This document shows, piece after piece, positions 1 to 11,689 of a DNA stretch of 64,000 bases (position 1 is the first letter of the stretch; each line of letters begins with the position of its first letter). Made by a program: the position numbers and the translations under genes. Source of the DNA: Xiphydria camelus (Eukaryota; Arthropoda; Insecta; Hymenoptera; Xiphydriidae); assembly GCA_963678675.1 (NCBI GenBank), contig OY783196.1, positions 16,362,138 to 16,426,137 on the forward strand, given 5' to 3'. The notes under the pieces were generated by a model, which was not told the DNA's origin, ran no database searches, and saw nothing but the letters and a program-made list of their open reading frames with translations.

Positions 1-990
1 TCCAGGAAAGAACGCTGTTGCGACGAAGGAGTAGACAGAAGCGAAGAAACTGGAGAGAGAGGGTTGTTGTATGGTAAATACGTAGATTTTATTTTCGGGT
101 TAACAAGGAATGTCCGGGAACACTTAGAATGAGTGCGATGCTTGCGTAAGTGAGGAGCAGGAGGAGATACGGACACGATAACGAATTTTTCACGACTGCC
201 GGGAAACGGCTCGCAAGGAAGGGGTATGCTTCGGCATAAGAAAGCGGGTTTTTTCCATTTCACGATATGAGAAGAAAGTTTCAAGAAAGTGGAAGAGTAA
301 AAACGTGAAAAAACTCCGGGGTTGCGCGCAGATACGTCGACGTTCCGTGATGCGCCGTCCAGAGACAGGCATATGCGCGTCTCGAAGGCTGAATTTATAT
401 TTATGGGAGGTCAACCCTGGACGATAACGGAGGGCAAAGGGTGCTCATGTCCTCCCGCGAGTCTAGTGAAAGTTGGGAAGGATTCGCGGAGCCCTGCGCG
501 TGCCAAAACAATAAATAATGACTTCACTCCCATAAGACTCTGTATCGGTAGTATACTCATTTCGGCCATATTGGATTTTTCGAACTAAGCTCCTTCCCCA
601 TATCAGATCCCAATAGAGCGCGCTTTTAGTCCCCTCAGCAAAGAAGTTTCACTTCAAAAGAGAGAGAGAGGAGCACCGAGACTCGAACGCGTGCCCGCCG
701 CGTTCCCTGACGCGGGGACCCTGAGATCGGATTTTCGGAACTTATACATACCAATTACAGAATTCTTTGATGTGATTTTTTTATTTCTAAGGCGTTTTCG
801 GAAAAAATACTTTGGGGTTTTGTTAAGGGAGAAAAAACCGTAAAAATGCCTATTCCGAAGCTCGCGGCCTCTCCTTGTTAGATCACTTAGCTCGACTTAG
901 CTCGACTACTTGTCCAGGCGAATAGAAAAGCGGCGCCGAGCTGCCCAGTGCGAGTAGCTCTCCGACAAACGCTCGAGATACAGTTAGTAG
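1..990. other. No gene recognised
   Basis: I see no convincing gene. Short open frames near 190-590 lie on both strands, look like no known family and have no repeat support. A short GA run lies at about 659-672 and a doubled 'cttagctcga' motif at about 887-907. Confidence 0.5.
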
Positions 991-991
991 G

Positions 992-1611
992 AGAGCTAGC
1001 GATAAAATCGAGTGAGGTGTTTTAAGATTGCTAGAAATGTGTAAATAGATGTTTAAATAGTAGTAAATGGGAACGGTAATGACCTGTCAAGCCATACCGA
1101 GTTGCGTCATTGAAAAATTAATTTTCAAAATTCAAAAAAAAAAAATTATGTATCTTCTACAAAGCTATAATTTATAGAGGATGTTCATTCATCTATTTTA
1201 AGGAAATATGTAAAAGGACAGGTGATTCTGCTGGTTGCAAGTGACTGCCAGGCGAGCATATTAGTGCGAGGTCAGGCGCTTCGATCTCCCAAACTGACAC
1301 CAACTCTAATTATCGACTCGACTTCTACCGGTAAAAGTGGCTCGAATACCGACCAAGCCTGCAACCAGCAGAATCACCTGTCCTTTTACATAGTTCCTTA
1401 AAATAGATGAATGAACATCCCCTATAAATTATAGCTTTGTAGAAGCAACATAATTTTTCGTTTTTTTTGAACTTTGAAAAACTAATTTTTCAATGACGTA
1501 ACCCGGTATGGCTTGACAGGTCATTACCGTTCCCATTAACTACTATTTAAACATCTATTTACAAATTTCTAGCAATCTTAAAACACCTCACTCGATTTTG
1601 TCGCTAGCTCT
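992..1611. mobile_element. Foldback element, about 250-bp arms
   Basis: The left arm (about 992-1239) is repeated as a near-perfect reverse complement at about 1360-1611, around a loop of roughly 120 bp. The outer ends read agagctagcga and tcgctagctct. No coding capacity is seen. This is the structure of a foldback or large MITE; the superfamily cannot be named because no clean target-site duplication was found. Confidence 0.8.
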
Positions 1612-1675
1612 TGGACTAAGTGTTGCCACGACGCACTTACAATGTGTAAGGTAATGTTGCAACAGCGTGCTCCGT

Positions 1676-2104
1676 TTAGGCGCGGATCCACCAAAGCAAC
1701 ATAGTGCAACTTTTGTGTTTCTGTTGCATATTTCCAAAAATGTTGCAGTAAACGTGCGTATCCACCAAAGCAACATAGTGCAACTTTTGTGTTGCTGTTG
1801 CGTGTTTCCAAAAAATGTTGCAGCAACAGCGTATCCACCAAAGTAACATAGAGCAACATTTGTGTTTATGTTGCGTGTTTCCGAAATTGTTGCAGTAAGT
1901 TGCACTGTGTCGCGCATTGTTGCTGCAACAAAATGAAAAAGTTGCTGTATGTTGCGTGTTTCCATTCGAATGGAAACTTGTTGCAACATGTTGCAGTTGC
2001 GACGTCGGTCGAGACCCCTCATCAGTTACATTTAGATTGGCCATAAAGAGGGGTCAGGCTACGCGAAATGGTGAATCGACCCTCTATACCTGACAAGCCA
2101 GGTA
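1676..2104 (-). repeat. GTTGC-rich repeat, copy 1
   Basis: A block of about 430 bp rich in GTTGC/GCAAC words, made of roughly 72-bp imperfect tandem units each carrying the motif ggtggatacgc. It reappears inverted at 12425-12852. The outer edge reads ggcgcggatcc. Open frames across it exist on both strands but simply follow the repeat and are not taken as genes. Identity is unknown. Confidence 0.75.
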
Positions 2105-2114
2105 TTTAGGTTTA

Positions 2115-3391
2115 CAGGTCCCCATACACGTTCAGTCGGCCGGCCGGCCGTGGCCTGCAGGCCGACTGTCAGTCGGCCGTCAGTCCTGGCCGACCGGCCG
2201 CACACACACAGTTAAGGTACTTATGCACGTTTAGTCGGCCGGCCGCTTTCCGCTACGCACACAAATTTAAATGAGGAGTCGCTACCTGCCGGGGGCCTGT
2301 TGATTAATAAAATTAAACGCGTGTTGGAGTTCACCGACAGGGATTCGTCCGGCGACGGACTGACGGAAAAATTTTACTCCAGTCTGAAATTTTATGACCT
2401 TGCAACCACGCCCTTTCTCGGAAAGGTTAATTACCGGACGGGCCGAAATAATCCGTCTCCCGCATTACCTATACCTGTATACCTATTGTAATACATATCG
2501 CTATCTTTTTTTATTCTTATTTTATTAATAAATTTTAAATATTACTTTTATTAATACCTATATCCTAGGTATCAGTTTAATGTTCATTAATTTTGGAATA
2601 AAATACTTAAATATATTTCTATATATTTTTACACTTTATCTTTAAATATTCCTCCTTCAAGGTCAAAAATATATATTTGCAAGTCTCTGGGATAATTTTT
2701 CCCAGAGCTTGTGGCGAAATAATTGCGCTGAATTTTAAATCCTCCATACTGCGCCCTGTTGCCAAATATCTCAGGGTCACCAAAAGCCGTTCTTCTGCCG
2801 TAATGGCTTGCCGCATTACGGTGTCCTTTGTCGTAATATGTGGCTTTACCAAATTTAGCAAGTACTGGAAACAATTCTCGTCCATCCTCAGGAAATTTTT
2901 CAAACCACTTGCACTGGATTGACGAAGTTCATGTACGAGCCCCACGTGAGATAAAGTGCGTTTCTTCAACCACTCTTTCATCCAAATTTGTCTCTTTTTT
3001 CGTTTCCTCTGCTGGTTTGTCAAAATAACAAGTGTAGCTGCGTATTCTTTTTGCGACATATTTATACTATTAATATAAAATCGTTATGCTACTATGGAAG
3101 CCGGTAGAGAACTGACGGACGCATTCGGTGAACAAAATTGTAGGTGTAGTTTGAATAGGGTAAACGATACAGTCATTGGCCATGCGATAGTGATTGGCCC
3201 CCTCTCATAACAAATGCATTCGATAGAAAGAGGAAACGATAAGCCAATTTCTGTATAATTTCGTCTGTTTAAAAGGCCAATCACTGGAGGTTTTACCCTA
3301 TCGATAACCCGCGGCCGGCCAGGACTGACGGCCGACTGACAGTCCACGGGCGGCCGGCGGCCGGCCGGCCGACTGAACGTGTATGGGGCCC
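2115..3391 (-). mobile_element. PIF/Harbinger-type element, copy 1
   Basis: A 1277-bp element with GC-rich inverted termini (ccccatacacgttcagtcgg on the left, its complement on the right), flanked on both sides by TTA (2112-2114 and 3392-3394). TTA duplications are typical of PIF/Harbinger. The subterminal DNA is iterated GGCC/CCGG palindromes. The interior carries a truncated minus-strand transposase frame. A second copy lies at 5515-6805. Without the catalytic half it should be non-autonomous. Confidence 0.85.
2619..3059 (-). CDS. Truncated HARBI1-like transposase N-terminus, copy 1
   Basis: A 146-residue frame starting MSQKEYAATL. A basic region (about residues 18-33, RKRKKRQIW...) leads into the helical N-terminal domain of HARBI1-type nucleases, with FLRMDENCFQYLL, then ERLLVTLRYLATG and a segment resembling ISPQALGKIIPETC. 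Family members are normally about 350-400 residues. Here the frame ends just before the region that carries the catalytic DDE residues, so it cannot cut DNA. It could still bind DNA or be inert; that is inference. The same frame, with the same ends, is open in the second copy. Confidence 0.7.
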   Translation of the reverse strand: MSQKEYAATLVILTNQQRKRKKRQIWMKEWLKKRTLSHVGLVHELRQSSASGLKNFLRMDENCFQYLLNLVKPHITTKDTVMRQAITAEERLLVTLRYLATGRSMEDLKFSAIISPQALGKIIPETCKYIFLTLKEEYLKIKCKNI

Positions 3392-3411
3392 TTACCGGAA
3401 CGTAGAACATA

Positions 3412-3723
3412 GATGGGCTGAGAAAATCGACTTTGTTGTCTCCTGTTCTTTACAAGTGTCCGATTAAAATTTTTTTGTTTAATACTCGGAAAAATATGTA
3501 GAGCAAATATTACATAAAGCCAAGGTATGGTTTATAATTTTTAATACAAATGTTTTTTTTTGTACGGTTTTTTTAAATATCTCGAAAACTGTTGAGAAAT
3601 TATCGAGACATGCTCCGGAAAAAATTTAGAGAATTTCAAGACGAAACGATTGGTTTTTATCTCATTTTGTTACGATGAATATTTCTGAAAAGGTGACAAC
3701 AAAGTCGATTTTCTCAACCCATC
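3412..3723. mobile_element. MITE with TA target site
   Basis: A 312-bp segment with inverted termini of about 28 bp (gatgggctgagaaaatcgac at left, complement at right, with one or two mismatches), flanked by TA on both sides (3410-3411 and 3724-3725). No ORF. TA flanks suggest a Tc1/mariner-type MITE. Confidence 0.8.
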
Positions 3724-3725
3724 TA

Positions 3726-5511
3726 CTGTACTAACGGTCGCTTATTGAATTCGTCATTTCTCCCCTTTACAAATTTGACTGAGTGCATAGAGCGGTATTT
3801 ATGAGTGGTCGCCGCGGGGGGTTACTTATTCCGATCCATCCGGTAATTAGCCTCCCGCGAAGAGGATATGGAATTACATACCTTAATATTTACTTGGCCC
3901 AACAAAATATTTTCTCCACCGTGATCAAGTATACATTTATTAACTGCAAATAAACTCTCTTCTCAGTATACGAACTAACTTGGATCGAGCGAACGAAGTA
4001 TTCGCTAAAGTGACAAATTTCTCGAAAATCATAAACGGAATCAATGAATTGTACTTCCAAATTTGATCGTGATAAAAAAGTAATCGCTGTTTCTTAGAAT
4101 GTGACATACATTATCAATTTTATTTTCTCTATTATCTTTCAGCGCGATAACAAATATTCGCCACTCTCAGTTTTTCACGAATTTATATCTCACATAAGCT
4201 GCAAATGCGCATGCAGCCCTGCACCTTTCCCGGAATCGCACCGGACGTATCGGAATAAGCCATCTTCCACAGTATTTATTTTAATCGATATTGCCATCGA
4301 TACGCCAAGACTCCTTTCAAGGGGACCCTTGTCTTTTTCCTATACTGAAAACTTTCAAAACTGTACATTTCAGTTCCGCTTATCCTTGACGCAGAGTGTT
4401 TTCACTAAATCGAGACGATTCTTCCATGTGCAATTCTTCCATTGGCAGAACCCAATAACACTTTCGTGCGTTGAAATGGATGTAAAAAAATGGATGTGAT
4501 ATTGTGTTTAAAGGTGGGTTTTGACGCTCGTGCAATTTGCGCCAATTGGCTTGTGCATGTCCGATTTGCACAAATAAACTGTGCGTGAAAACCAAAATCG
4601 TTCACTTGCCCAAGCCAGAAAGTTTTACTTGAGTAAATTTGGCGCAGTCAAATAATTTGCACGTTCTTGTCGCACGTTTTCACGCTCATGCAATTTACGC
4701 AAATTGGCTTGCGCAGTCCGACTTTCACAAGTAAACTGTACATGAAAACCAAAATCGTTTACTTGCCCAAGCCAGAAAGTTCGACTTGAGTAAAACAGGC
4801 GCGATCAGATAATAATTTGTATGTGTGGTAGGCACAAATACTTGAATGTATGAATAACACTCCAACTTTATAACGCTACCGCCCGGTTGCCCGCATGCGT
4901 GTAGCAGCGAATTTCTTGTCTTGATTTGCACGTGGCTTTTGTATTTTCGGTGTTATTTTGTCTGTTTACGTTTGTTGATATATTTGTTAACGCGGAAACG
5001 CTGTTAAATAAGTGTTCCGACAAACGATAGTCGGAATTCTGAGTATTGACTCTCACTGCTCAGTATCATCGCGATCGAAATAACTGACTGATCTAGGGTT
5101 TAATCTAGCCATCAGGTGAGCGGCATATTTCGGCGAAAGCTGCAAATGCGCTTGCAGTCCCGCACCTTTCCTGGAAAGGTTAATTACCGGACGGGTCGGA
5201 ATAAAGCCGCGTCGATCGACACTGTCCTAGGGTAGTCGAGTCCAACGCAGAGTAGAGTAGAAGTAGAGTAGAGTAGAGTGTGACGTGTTTCGGCAAGGCG
5301 GGTAGCTGTACACCGATTCCGGCAGCGATGCGATGACACTCGGCGTACCGGGGAAGGGATTGACCGGGGAAGCCCGTCCACACCCAATAAACAGAAATTT
5401 TGTCTACCAGTCGAAATCGAAATGTTTGATGAAGATGACGCCATTATTGCTTATGCCGCATTCGTCATTATCGTGTCTAAAAACGCGTCTATCGTGACGC
5501 ACTAAGTTCCG
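3726..5511. repeat. Spacer with dispersed repeat motifs
   Basis: No gene recognised. A motif built around 'tgcagtcccgcacctttcc', a purine stretch and 'ccggacgggtcggaataa' occurs at about 4190-4290 and 5110-5215, inverted near 3815-3860, in part inside both Harbinger copies (about 2415-2450 and 5816-5850), and again at about 34065-34195. A short agagt-rich microsatellite lies at 5241-5278. Confidence 0.5.
4518..4835. repeat. Diverged tandem duplication, about 159-bp unit
   Basis: Two adjacent units share acgctc..tgcaattt, gaaaaccaaaatcgtt and acttgcccaagccagaaagt, beginning near 4522 and 4681. They differ at many positions, so the duplication is old. No coding role is seen. Confidence 0.75.
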
Positions 5512-5514
5512 TTA

Positions 5515-6805
5515 AGGTCCCCATACACGTTCAGTCGGCCGGCCGGCCGTGGCCTGCAGGCCGACTGTCAGTCGGCCGTCAGTCCTGGCCGACCGGCCGC
5601 ACACACACACAGTTAAGGTACCTATGAACGTTTAGTCGGCCGGCCGCTTTCCGCTACGCACACAAATTTAAATGAGGAGTCGCTACCTGCCGGGGGCCTG
5701 TTGATTAATAAAATTAAACGCGTGTTGGAGTTCACCGACAGGGATTCGTCCGGCGACGGACTGACGGACAAATTTTACTCCAGTCTGAAATTTTATGACC
5801 TTGCAACCACGCCCTTTCTCGGAAAGATTAATTACCGGACGGGCCGAAATAATCCGTCTCCCGCATTACCTATACCTGTATACCTATTGTAATACATATC
5901 GCTATCTTTTTTTATTCTTATTTTATTAATAAATTTTAAATATTACTTTTATTAATACCTATATCCTAGGTATCAGTTTAATGTTCATTAATTTTGGAAT
6001 AAAATACTTAAATATATTTCTATATATTTTTACACTTTATCTTTAAATATTCCTCCTTCAAGGTCAAAAATATATATTTGCAAGTCTCTGGGATAATTTT
6101 TCCCAGAGCTTGTGGCGAAATAATTGCGCTGAATTTTAAATCCTCCATACTGCGCCCTGTTGCCAAATATCTCAGGGTCACCAATAGCCGTTCTTCTGCG
6201 GTAATTGCTTGCCGCATTACGGTGTCCTTTTTCGTAATATGTGGCTTTACCAAATTTAGCAAGTACTGGAAACAATTCTCGTCCATCCTCAGGAAATTTT
6301 TCAAATCACTTGCACTGGATTGACGAAGTTCATGTACGAGCCCCACGTGAGATAAAGTGCGTTTCTTCAACCACTCTTTCATCCAAATTTGTCTCTTTTT
6401 TCGTTTCCTCTGCTGGTTTGTCAAAATAACAAGTGTAGCTGCGTATTCTTTTTGCGACATATTTATACTATTAATATAAAATCGTTATGCTACTATCGAA
6501 GCCGGCAGAGAACTGACGGACGCATTCGGTGAACAAAATTGTAGGTGTAGTTTGAATAGGGTAAACGATACAGTCAATGGCCATGCGATAGTGATTGGCC
6601 CTCTCTCATAACAAATGCATTCGATAGAAAGAGGAAACAATAAGCCAATTTCTGTATAATTTCGTCTGTTTAAAAGGCCAATCACTGGAGGTTTTACACT
6701 ATCGATAACCCGCGGCCGGCCAGGACTGACGGCCGACTAACAGTTGGACTGACAGTCCACGGCCGGCCGGCGGCCGGCCGGCCGACTGAACGTGTATGGG
6801 GCCCT
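5515..6805 (-). mobile_element. PIF/Harbinger-type element, copy 2
   Basis: A 1291-bp direct-orientation copy of the element at 2115-3391, flanked by TTA (5512-5514 and 6806-6808). It is nearly identical over its full length; small differences include an added short segment in the right subterminal GGCC repeats. The different flanks show an independent insertion, not a segmental duplication. Confidence 0.85.
6020..6460 (-). CDS. Truncated HARBI1-like transposase N-terminus, copy 2
   Basis: A 146-residue frame collinear with copy 1, from the same ATG to the same stop. I see only two residue changes (G to D near residue 52 and T to K near residue 77). The basic patch and helical HARBI1 N-terminal motifs are present and the catalytic domain is absent. 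The frame has stayed open in both copies, which could mean recent spread of one deletion derivative or selection for a DNA-binding remnant. The first is simpler. Confidence 0.7.
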   Translation of the reverse strand: MSQKEYAATLVILTNQQRKRKKRQIWMKEWLKKRTLSHVGLVHELRQSSASDLKNFLRMDENCFQYLLNLVKPHITKKDTVMRQAITAEERLLVTLRYLATGRSMEDLKFSAIISPQALGKIIPETCKYIFLTLKEEYLKIKCKNI

Positions 6806-6808
6806 TTA

Positions 6809-7440
6809 GAGGAAATAAACTAATTACTCAAGGATAATCCCTTTCGGAATACATCAAGGTTCGAGGGTCCGGAAGGCCCGGCAATTAGCGGTACCTGTTT
6901 ACGTGTACCCAGGTTAACGGATATCATTAAAACGGACTACTAGTGAAAGAATAGCTACGATTCCCGGAATATACCGTCCGCCGGGGGAATTCCAGGTAGA
7001 GAACGCATCTGCACTTCAAATTTGCAAAACTAAATTAAATTTTTAACAAAAATATCAAGTATGAGAATAAAAAATGTAAATTTCTATCGCAATTGTATTG
7101 CAGAATCGAATAAATCGACTCTCAATTGCAAAAACCGAAAAAATTGAATTTCGTCGATTATAGCGCCATCTGCCACGAATCGAAAAAAATGTTTCAAATA
7201 AAAGTTATGTAGTTTTTAATGTAGAATGCGAATATGCAATCAAAAGTGGGGGTTCCTATTTAAGATTTTGAAGCTTCCCCCTGCCCCACCCACAGGGGTT
7301 GGGGTGTGGGAACAATCTTGGTATCATTTGATAGTTTCTAAAAAAAATATCGGATACGTATTTTTTCGTTTCCCGTTCTGAAGCGTACTTTTCGAGATAT
7401 TCAACCGTTTCCATACTTTACGGACACCCTGTATATGTTG
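6809..7440. other. No gene recognised
   Basis: No coding signal. The end of the block holds 'ggacaccctgtatat', a terminus common in insect mariner-type MITEs. A matching opposite end was not found nearby, so only one edge is visible. Confidence 0.4.
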
Positions 7441-7544
7441 TCACATATATTAACTGGAGACGTTGGAATAGTTTTAAGAAATCCTTTTGCATGCACCGCT
7501 GAAATTTCGCCCCCCCCCCTAACTCGTAAATTAATTTACTCGAG

Positions 7545-8571
7545 AAAGGCCCCCCTGATCTCCCGGTAGCTGTCAATTCGGGGGATCGAAGCATCTAACC
7601 TCGAAATCAAGTGTACAAGTGATAAGAAATAATTATTCGGGTTTCTTCGGTGAGTTTCCCCAAGTGTTTAAAAATTGGGGTGTCCGATTTTTGCCAATAA
7701 CTGTTGCTTCAACTCCCAGTGATATTAAGTATTATTGCAGAACGAGTAGGTTAGAAGATTTTCATGAAGACTCACGATTTTCTGACATGTCATCTCGTAC
7801 AGGTGCAACCGAAGAGGACCTAGCTCGTGTCCTGTCCGTAAAAAGATGACTCGATGGACATCGGAGAATGTCAGACTTGTCACTGAGCGCCTATTACCCA
7901 CGGTACATTTATTGCAATATGCGCTTTTCGTTTCAATTATTCCTGCTTTAAATAACTTTCACTTCTTTCAAAGTATTTACCTTGTACAAACTGTTCATCG
8001 TAGGGTGCAGCGATCAATGATTGTGACTAATCGTAGACAAATTATTCCTGCGATGATGTTCCAGTTGCAAAGCATACACTAGCAAGTCAGCTTACAGCAT
8101 TCGATGGTTAGTATCAACTTTACCTCTTTTGGAACACCCATCACCCGGGCATAATCACGATTACGTTAATGTTAATCGCAGAATAGACCGTGAGCTCGGG
8201 CACATTATCGCAGTAGTAGTTCGGTACACCGAATTGCCTTTTAGTTTTAATAGATGAACTTGTCTAAGACGAGTCGCTAATATCGATCGCTGCCTCCTAT
8301 CTCGAACAGTTCATAAAAGGTTATTACCTTGAAAGAAGTAACAGTTATTTAACGCTGCATTAGTTGAAAGGAGAAACGCGTATTGCAATTAATGCACCGT
8401 GGGTAATAGGCGCTCCGTAACAAGCCGGACATTCTCCGATGTCCATCGAGTCATCTTTTTACGGACCGGACACGAGCTAGATCCTCTTCGGTTGCACCTG
8501 TACAAGATGACATGTGAGAAAATCGTGAGTCTTCATGAAAATCTTCTAACGTACTCGTTGTGCAGTAATAC
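7545..8571. mobile_element. Foldback element, copy truncated at right
   Basis: Arms at about 7720-8020 and 8270-8571 are reverse complements, sharing for example gatgactcgatggacatcgg and its complement. The left edge carries ggtagctgtcaattcggg. A more complete copy lies at 43125-49035, where it is split by a gypsy. Here the right arm is cut off and joined to another hairpin repeat at about 8572. Small open frames in the arms are not credible genes. Confidence 0.7.
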
Positions 8572-8574
8572 TTA

Positions 8575-8996
8575 ATGAAATAAAAGTGAGGTACATGTAC
8601 ACTTCACGTTTGACAGGTCGGTATATAAATTCGAACTTGGGATAGTATAACACGAAAGAGGAAATATATATCGATAAAGAAAAAATAATAATAAAGTAGT
8701 TACTACATTACTGTAATCCAATTCCATTGTATCCCTTATTTTTCTGCCGCGACTGATTGTTGATAGTGAATAAAAGTTAAATTTATTGGCTGATCCATCC
8801 ACTATCAACAATCAAAGTCGTGGCAGAAAAATAAAGGATACAATAGAATTGGATTACAATAATGTAGTAACTACTTTATTATTATTTTTTCTGTATCGAT
8901 GTATTTCCTCTTTCGTATTATACTATCAGAAGTTCCAATTTATATACCGACCTGTCAAGCGTGAAATGTACATGTACCTCACTTTTATTTCATCTC
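8575..8996. repeat. 422-bp hairpin repeat, copy 1
   Basis: A near-perfect palindrome that begins gaaataaaagtgaggtacat and ends in its complement, with its centre at about 8785. Related full hairpins lie at 10581-11004 and 50609-51037. Half copies occur at about 9680-9800, 10185-10290, 11345-11530 and 51735-52010. The arms share gacaggtcggtatataaatt. Confidence 0.75.
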
Positions 8997-9239
8997 TTCT
9001 TCGCCTCTGGTATAATCATTTACATCCCACAAAGCACGTTTTTGCAAGTAACTTTTCTGTAACATTCCTGCAATATTTTGCAATATTCGTGAATACTACC
9101 GTATGTTAGAAATATATATTTCTTGATAAATTCGCGAATGTTGCAAAATATCATAGAAACATTTCGGAATCATTACATCGAAAGATTTCCTCGATAAGAT
9201 TGTACTTGTCAGAGCTGAATTATATGGGGTTTTTATAAT

Positions 9240-9530
9240 TATTTTAGGAAGTCCCAGAAGAATACAGATGCAGCATAATATCGATCTGTGCTAGAAAGAA
9301 TAAGGAATAACCTTCGACGAGCATTCGGGCTGTGGCAACAGAGGTTAGAATCAGCAGATCATGGCAGGGAGGATATTGAAGGATGAACGCACGTCCATGC
9401 ACTCGAGGCAGCAGATCTAACCCACCAAATAAACTAATGCAGCTGGTTCTTGGAACAACAAGTGGACGATCCCTCGTTCAAAAGAAACCCCCTCGGGTTC
9501 GCACATGATTTGGAGTCCTTCTGGGTGGAA
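9240..9530 (+). pseudogene. Mariner-like transposase fragment
   Basis: The DNA aligns by eye with the helix-turn-helix fragment at 51342-51587. It shares the stretch encoding RVRNN, the TEVRIS-like segment, the ADP motif and 'acaagtggacgatccctcgttc'. Frames are broken by indels and no complete domain can be read. Product: an inactive piece of the DNA-binding half of a Tc1/mariner-like transposase. Confidence 0.55.
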
Positions 9531-10404
9531 TTCAATAGCAGTACGTTTATTTCTGTAACAAATTATAAATAACACAATTATATTCAGTATTTCACTATTT
9601 AAAATATACCCAACTTACTCTACATAGAAATTAAGAAACTATATAAATCTGAGTTAACTAATTCTATAGATAATAATGACAGAATTATTAAAAGTGATAT
9701 ATTTCCTCTTCCGTATTATACTATCACACACAAGTTCAAATTTAAATACCGACCTGTTAAAAGTGAAGTGTACATGTACCTCACTTCTATTTCATCTCTT
9801 CTTCAACTCTGGTGTAACGAACGTCAATGAGGAATCACTGATATCCATTAGGGTTCGAGGGTTATTCCTCATTCTTTCTAGGACAGCATCGATATTTTGC
9901 TGCATCTGTATTCTTCTGGGACTTCCCAAAATAATTATAAAAACCCTACATAATTCAGCCCTGACAAGTACAATCTTATCGAGCTGTACCTTATCGAGGA
10001 GATCTTTCGACGTAATGATTCCGAAACGTTTCTATGATGTTTTGCAACATTCGCGAATTTATCGAGAAATATATATTTCTAACATACTGTAGTGTTCACG
10101 AATATTGTAAAATATTGCAGAAATGTTACAGAAAAGTTATGATATTTTATAATTTCTATCGTTACACTAGAGGCGAAGAAGAGATGAAATAGAAGTGAGA
10201 TACATGTACACTTCACGTTTGGCAGGTCGGTATATAAATTGGAACTTGTGATAGTATAATACGAAAGATGAAATATATCATTTTTAATAATTCTGTCATT
10301 AGAATTGGTTAACTCAGATTAATATAGTTTCTTAATTTCTACGTTGAGTAAGTTCGGTATATTTTAAATAGTGAAACTGCAAATGATTATATTATTTACA
10401 ATTT

Positions 10405-10560
10405 GTTACAGATCGTATGCGAACCCGAGGGGATTTCTTTCGAACAAGGGATCATCCACTTGTTGCTTCAAGAACCAGTTGCATTAGTTCATTCTGGATC
10501 TGCTGTCTCGAGTGCATGGACGTGTGCCACTTTAAATGGATATTTTGTAATTTCCATTGT
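10405..10560 (-). pseudogene. Mariner-like transposase fragment
   Basis: Read on the minus strand, this segment repeats the C-terminal part of the 51342-51587 fragment: the HPFK-like start, the ADPA motif and the VDDP segment, ending with the same PLGFAYDL-like sequence. It lies beside the hairpin repeat at 10581. It is too short and broken to act. Confidence 0.5.
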
Positions 10561-10580
10561 TACATCAGAGGCGAAGAAGA

Positions 10581-11004
10581 GATGAAATAGAAGTGAGGTA
10601 CATGTACACTTCACGTTTGATAGGTTGGTATATAAATTGGAACTTCTGATAGTATAATATGAAAGAGGAAATATATCGATAAAGAAAAAATAATAATAAA
10701 ATAGTTACTACATTATTGTAATCCAATTCTATTGTATCCTTTATTTTTTTGCCACAACTTTGATTGTTGATAGTAGATGGATCAACCAATAAATTTGATT
10801 TTTCTTCACTATCAACGATCAAAGTCGTGGCAGAAAAGTAAGGGATACAATGGAATTAGATTACAATAATGTAGTAACTACTTTATTTTTTTTTCCTTTA
10901 TCGATATATTTCCTCTTTCGTATTATACTATCAGAAGTTCCAATTTATATACCGACCTATCAAACGTGAAATGTACATGTACCTCACTTCTATTTCATCT
11001 CTTC
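10581..11004. repeat. Hairpin repeat, copy 2
   Basis: A palindrome of about 424 bp homologous to 8575-8996, from gatgaaatagaagtgaggta to its complement. It is flanked on both sides by broken transposase fragments in opposite orientation, which suggests the hairpin and the transposase fragment travelled as one larger foldback unit. Confidence 0.7.
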
Positions 11005-11034
11005 TTCGCCTCTGATGTAACGATGGAAATTACA

Positions 11035-11310
11035 AAATATCCATTTAAAGTGGCACACGTCCATGTACAAGAGACAGCAGATCCAGCTCGCCAAATGAAC
11101 TAATGCAACTGGTTCTTGGACAGCAAGTGGATGATCCTTCGTTCGAAAGAAACCCCCTCGGGTTCGCATACGATCTGTAACAAATTGTAAATAACAATCA
11201 TATGGGGTTTTTATAATTATTTTAGGAAGTCCCAGAAGAAAGCAGGTGCAGTAAAATATCGATGCTGTGCTACAAAGAATAAGGAATAACCCTCGAACCC
11301 TAATCGGTAT
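11035..11310 (+). pseudogene. Rearranged mariner-like transposase fragments
   Basis: Two pieces of the transposase seen at 51342-51587 lie in swapped order. The C-terminal piece (about 11040-11180) precedes the upstream piece (about 11215-11310, starting aggaagtcccagaagaa). The order shows internal rearrangement and neither piece is functional. Confidence 0.5.
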
Positions 11311-11689
11311 CAGTGATTCCTCATTGACTGTCGTTACAACGGAGACAAAGAACAGATGAAATAGAAGTGAGGTACATGTACACTTCAGGTTTGACAGGTC
11401 GGTGTGTAAATTGGAACTTGTAATAGTACGAAAGAGGAAATATATCGATAGAGAAAAAATAATGATAAAGTAATTACTTGATTGTTGTGATCCAATTCCA
11501 TTGCATCTCCTATTTTTCTCCCACGGCTTTGATTGTGACAGAGAAGAAAAGCCATCAATTCGTCTCGTGCTCGCTCGCATGACGCTGAAACAAAAAATAG
11601 AATTATCACAAAGATAATTGTCCTTCCATCGAAAGTGAGGTTAAAGCTGTCAGATGGCAATTAAACTTATCTGATGGTGATTCTTCTGA

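Noticed and set aside
190..588. Overlapping open frames of 74-88 codons near the start
   Set aside because: Opposite-strand overlap, no recognisable domain, and low-information composition.
668..705. gagactcgaacgcg resembling a tRNA T-loop or Pol III B box
   Set aside because: The stem bases do not pair and no acceptor or anticodon arm is found. Not called as tRNA or SINE.
2300..2491. Plus-strand frame of 63 codons kept in both Harbinger copies (also 5701-5892)
   Set aside because: Conserved because the copies are near-identical; no ATG start and no domain.
4101..4499. 132-codon plus-strand frame
   Set aside because: It spans the dispersed ccggacgg motif and resembles no protein.
8786..9109. 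107-codon frame in the hairpin repeat, with relatives at 10565-10822 and 10990-11580
   Set aside because: Related peptides arise from the same palindrome on both strands; frame breaks differ between copies.
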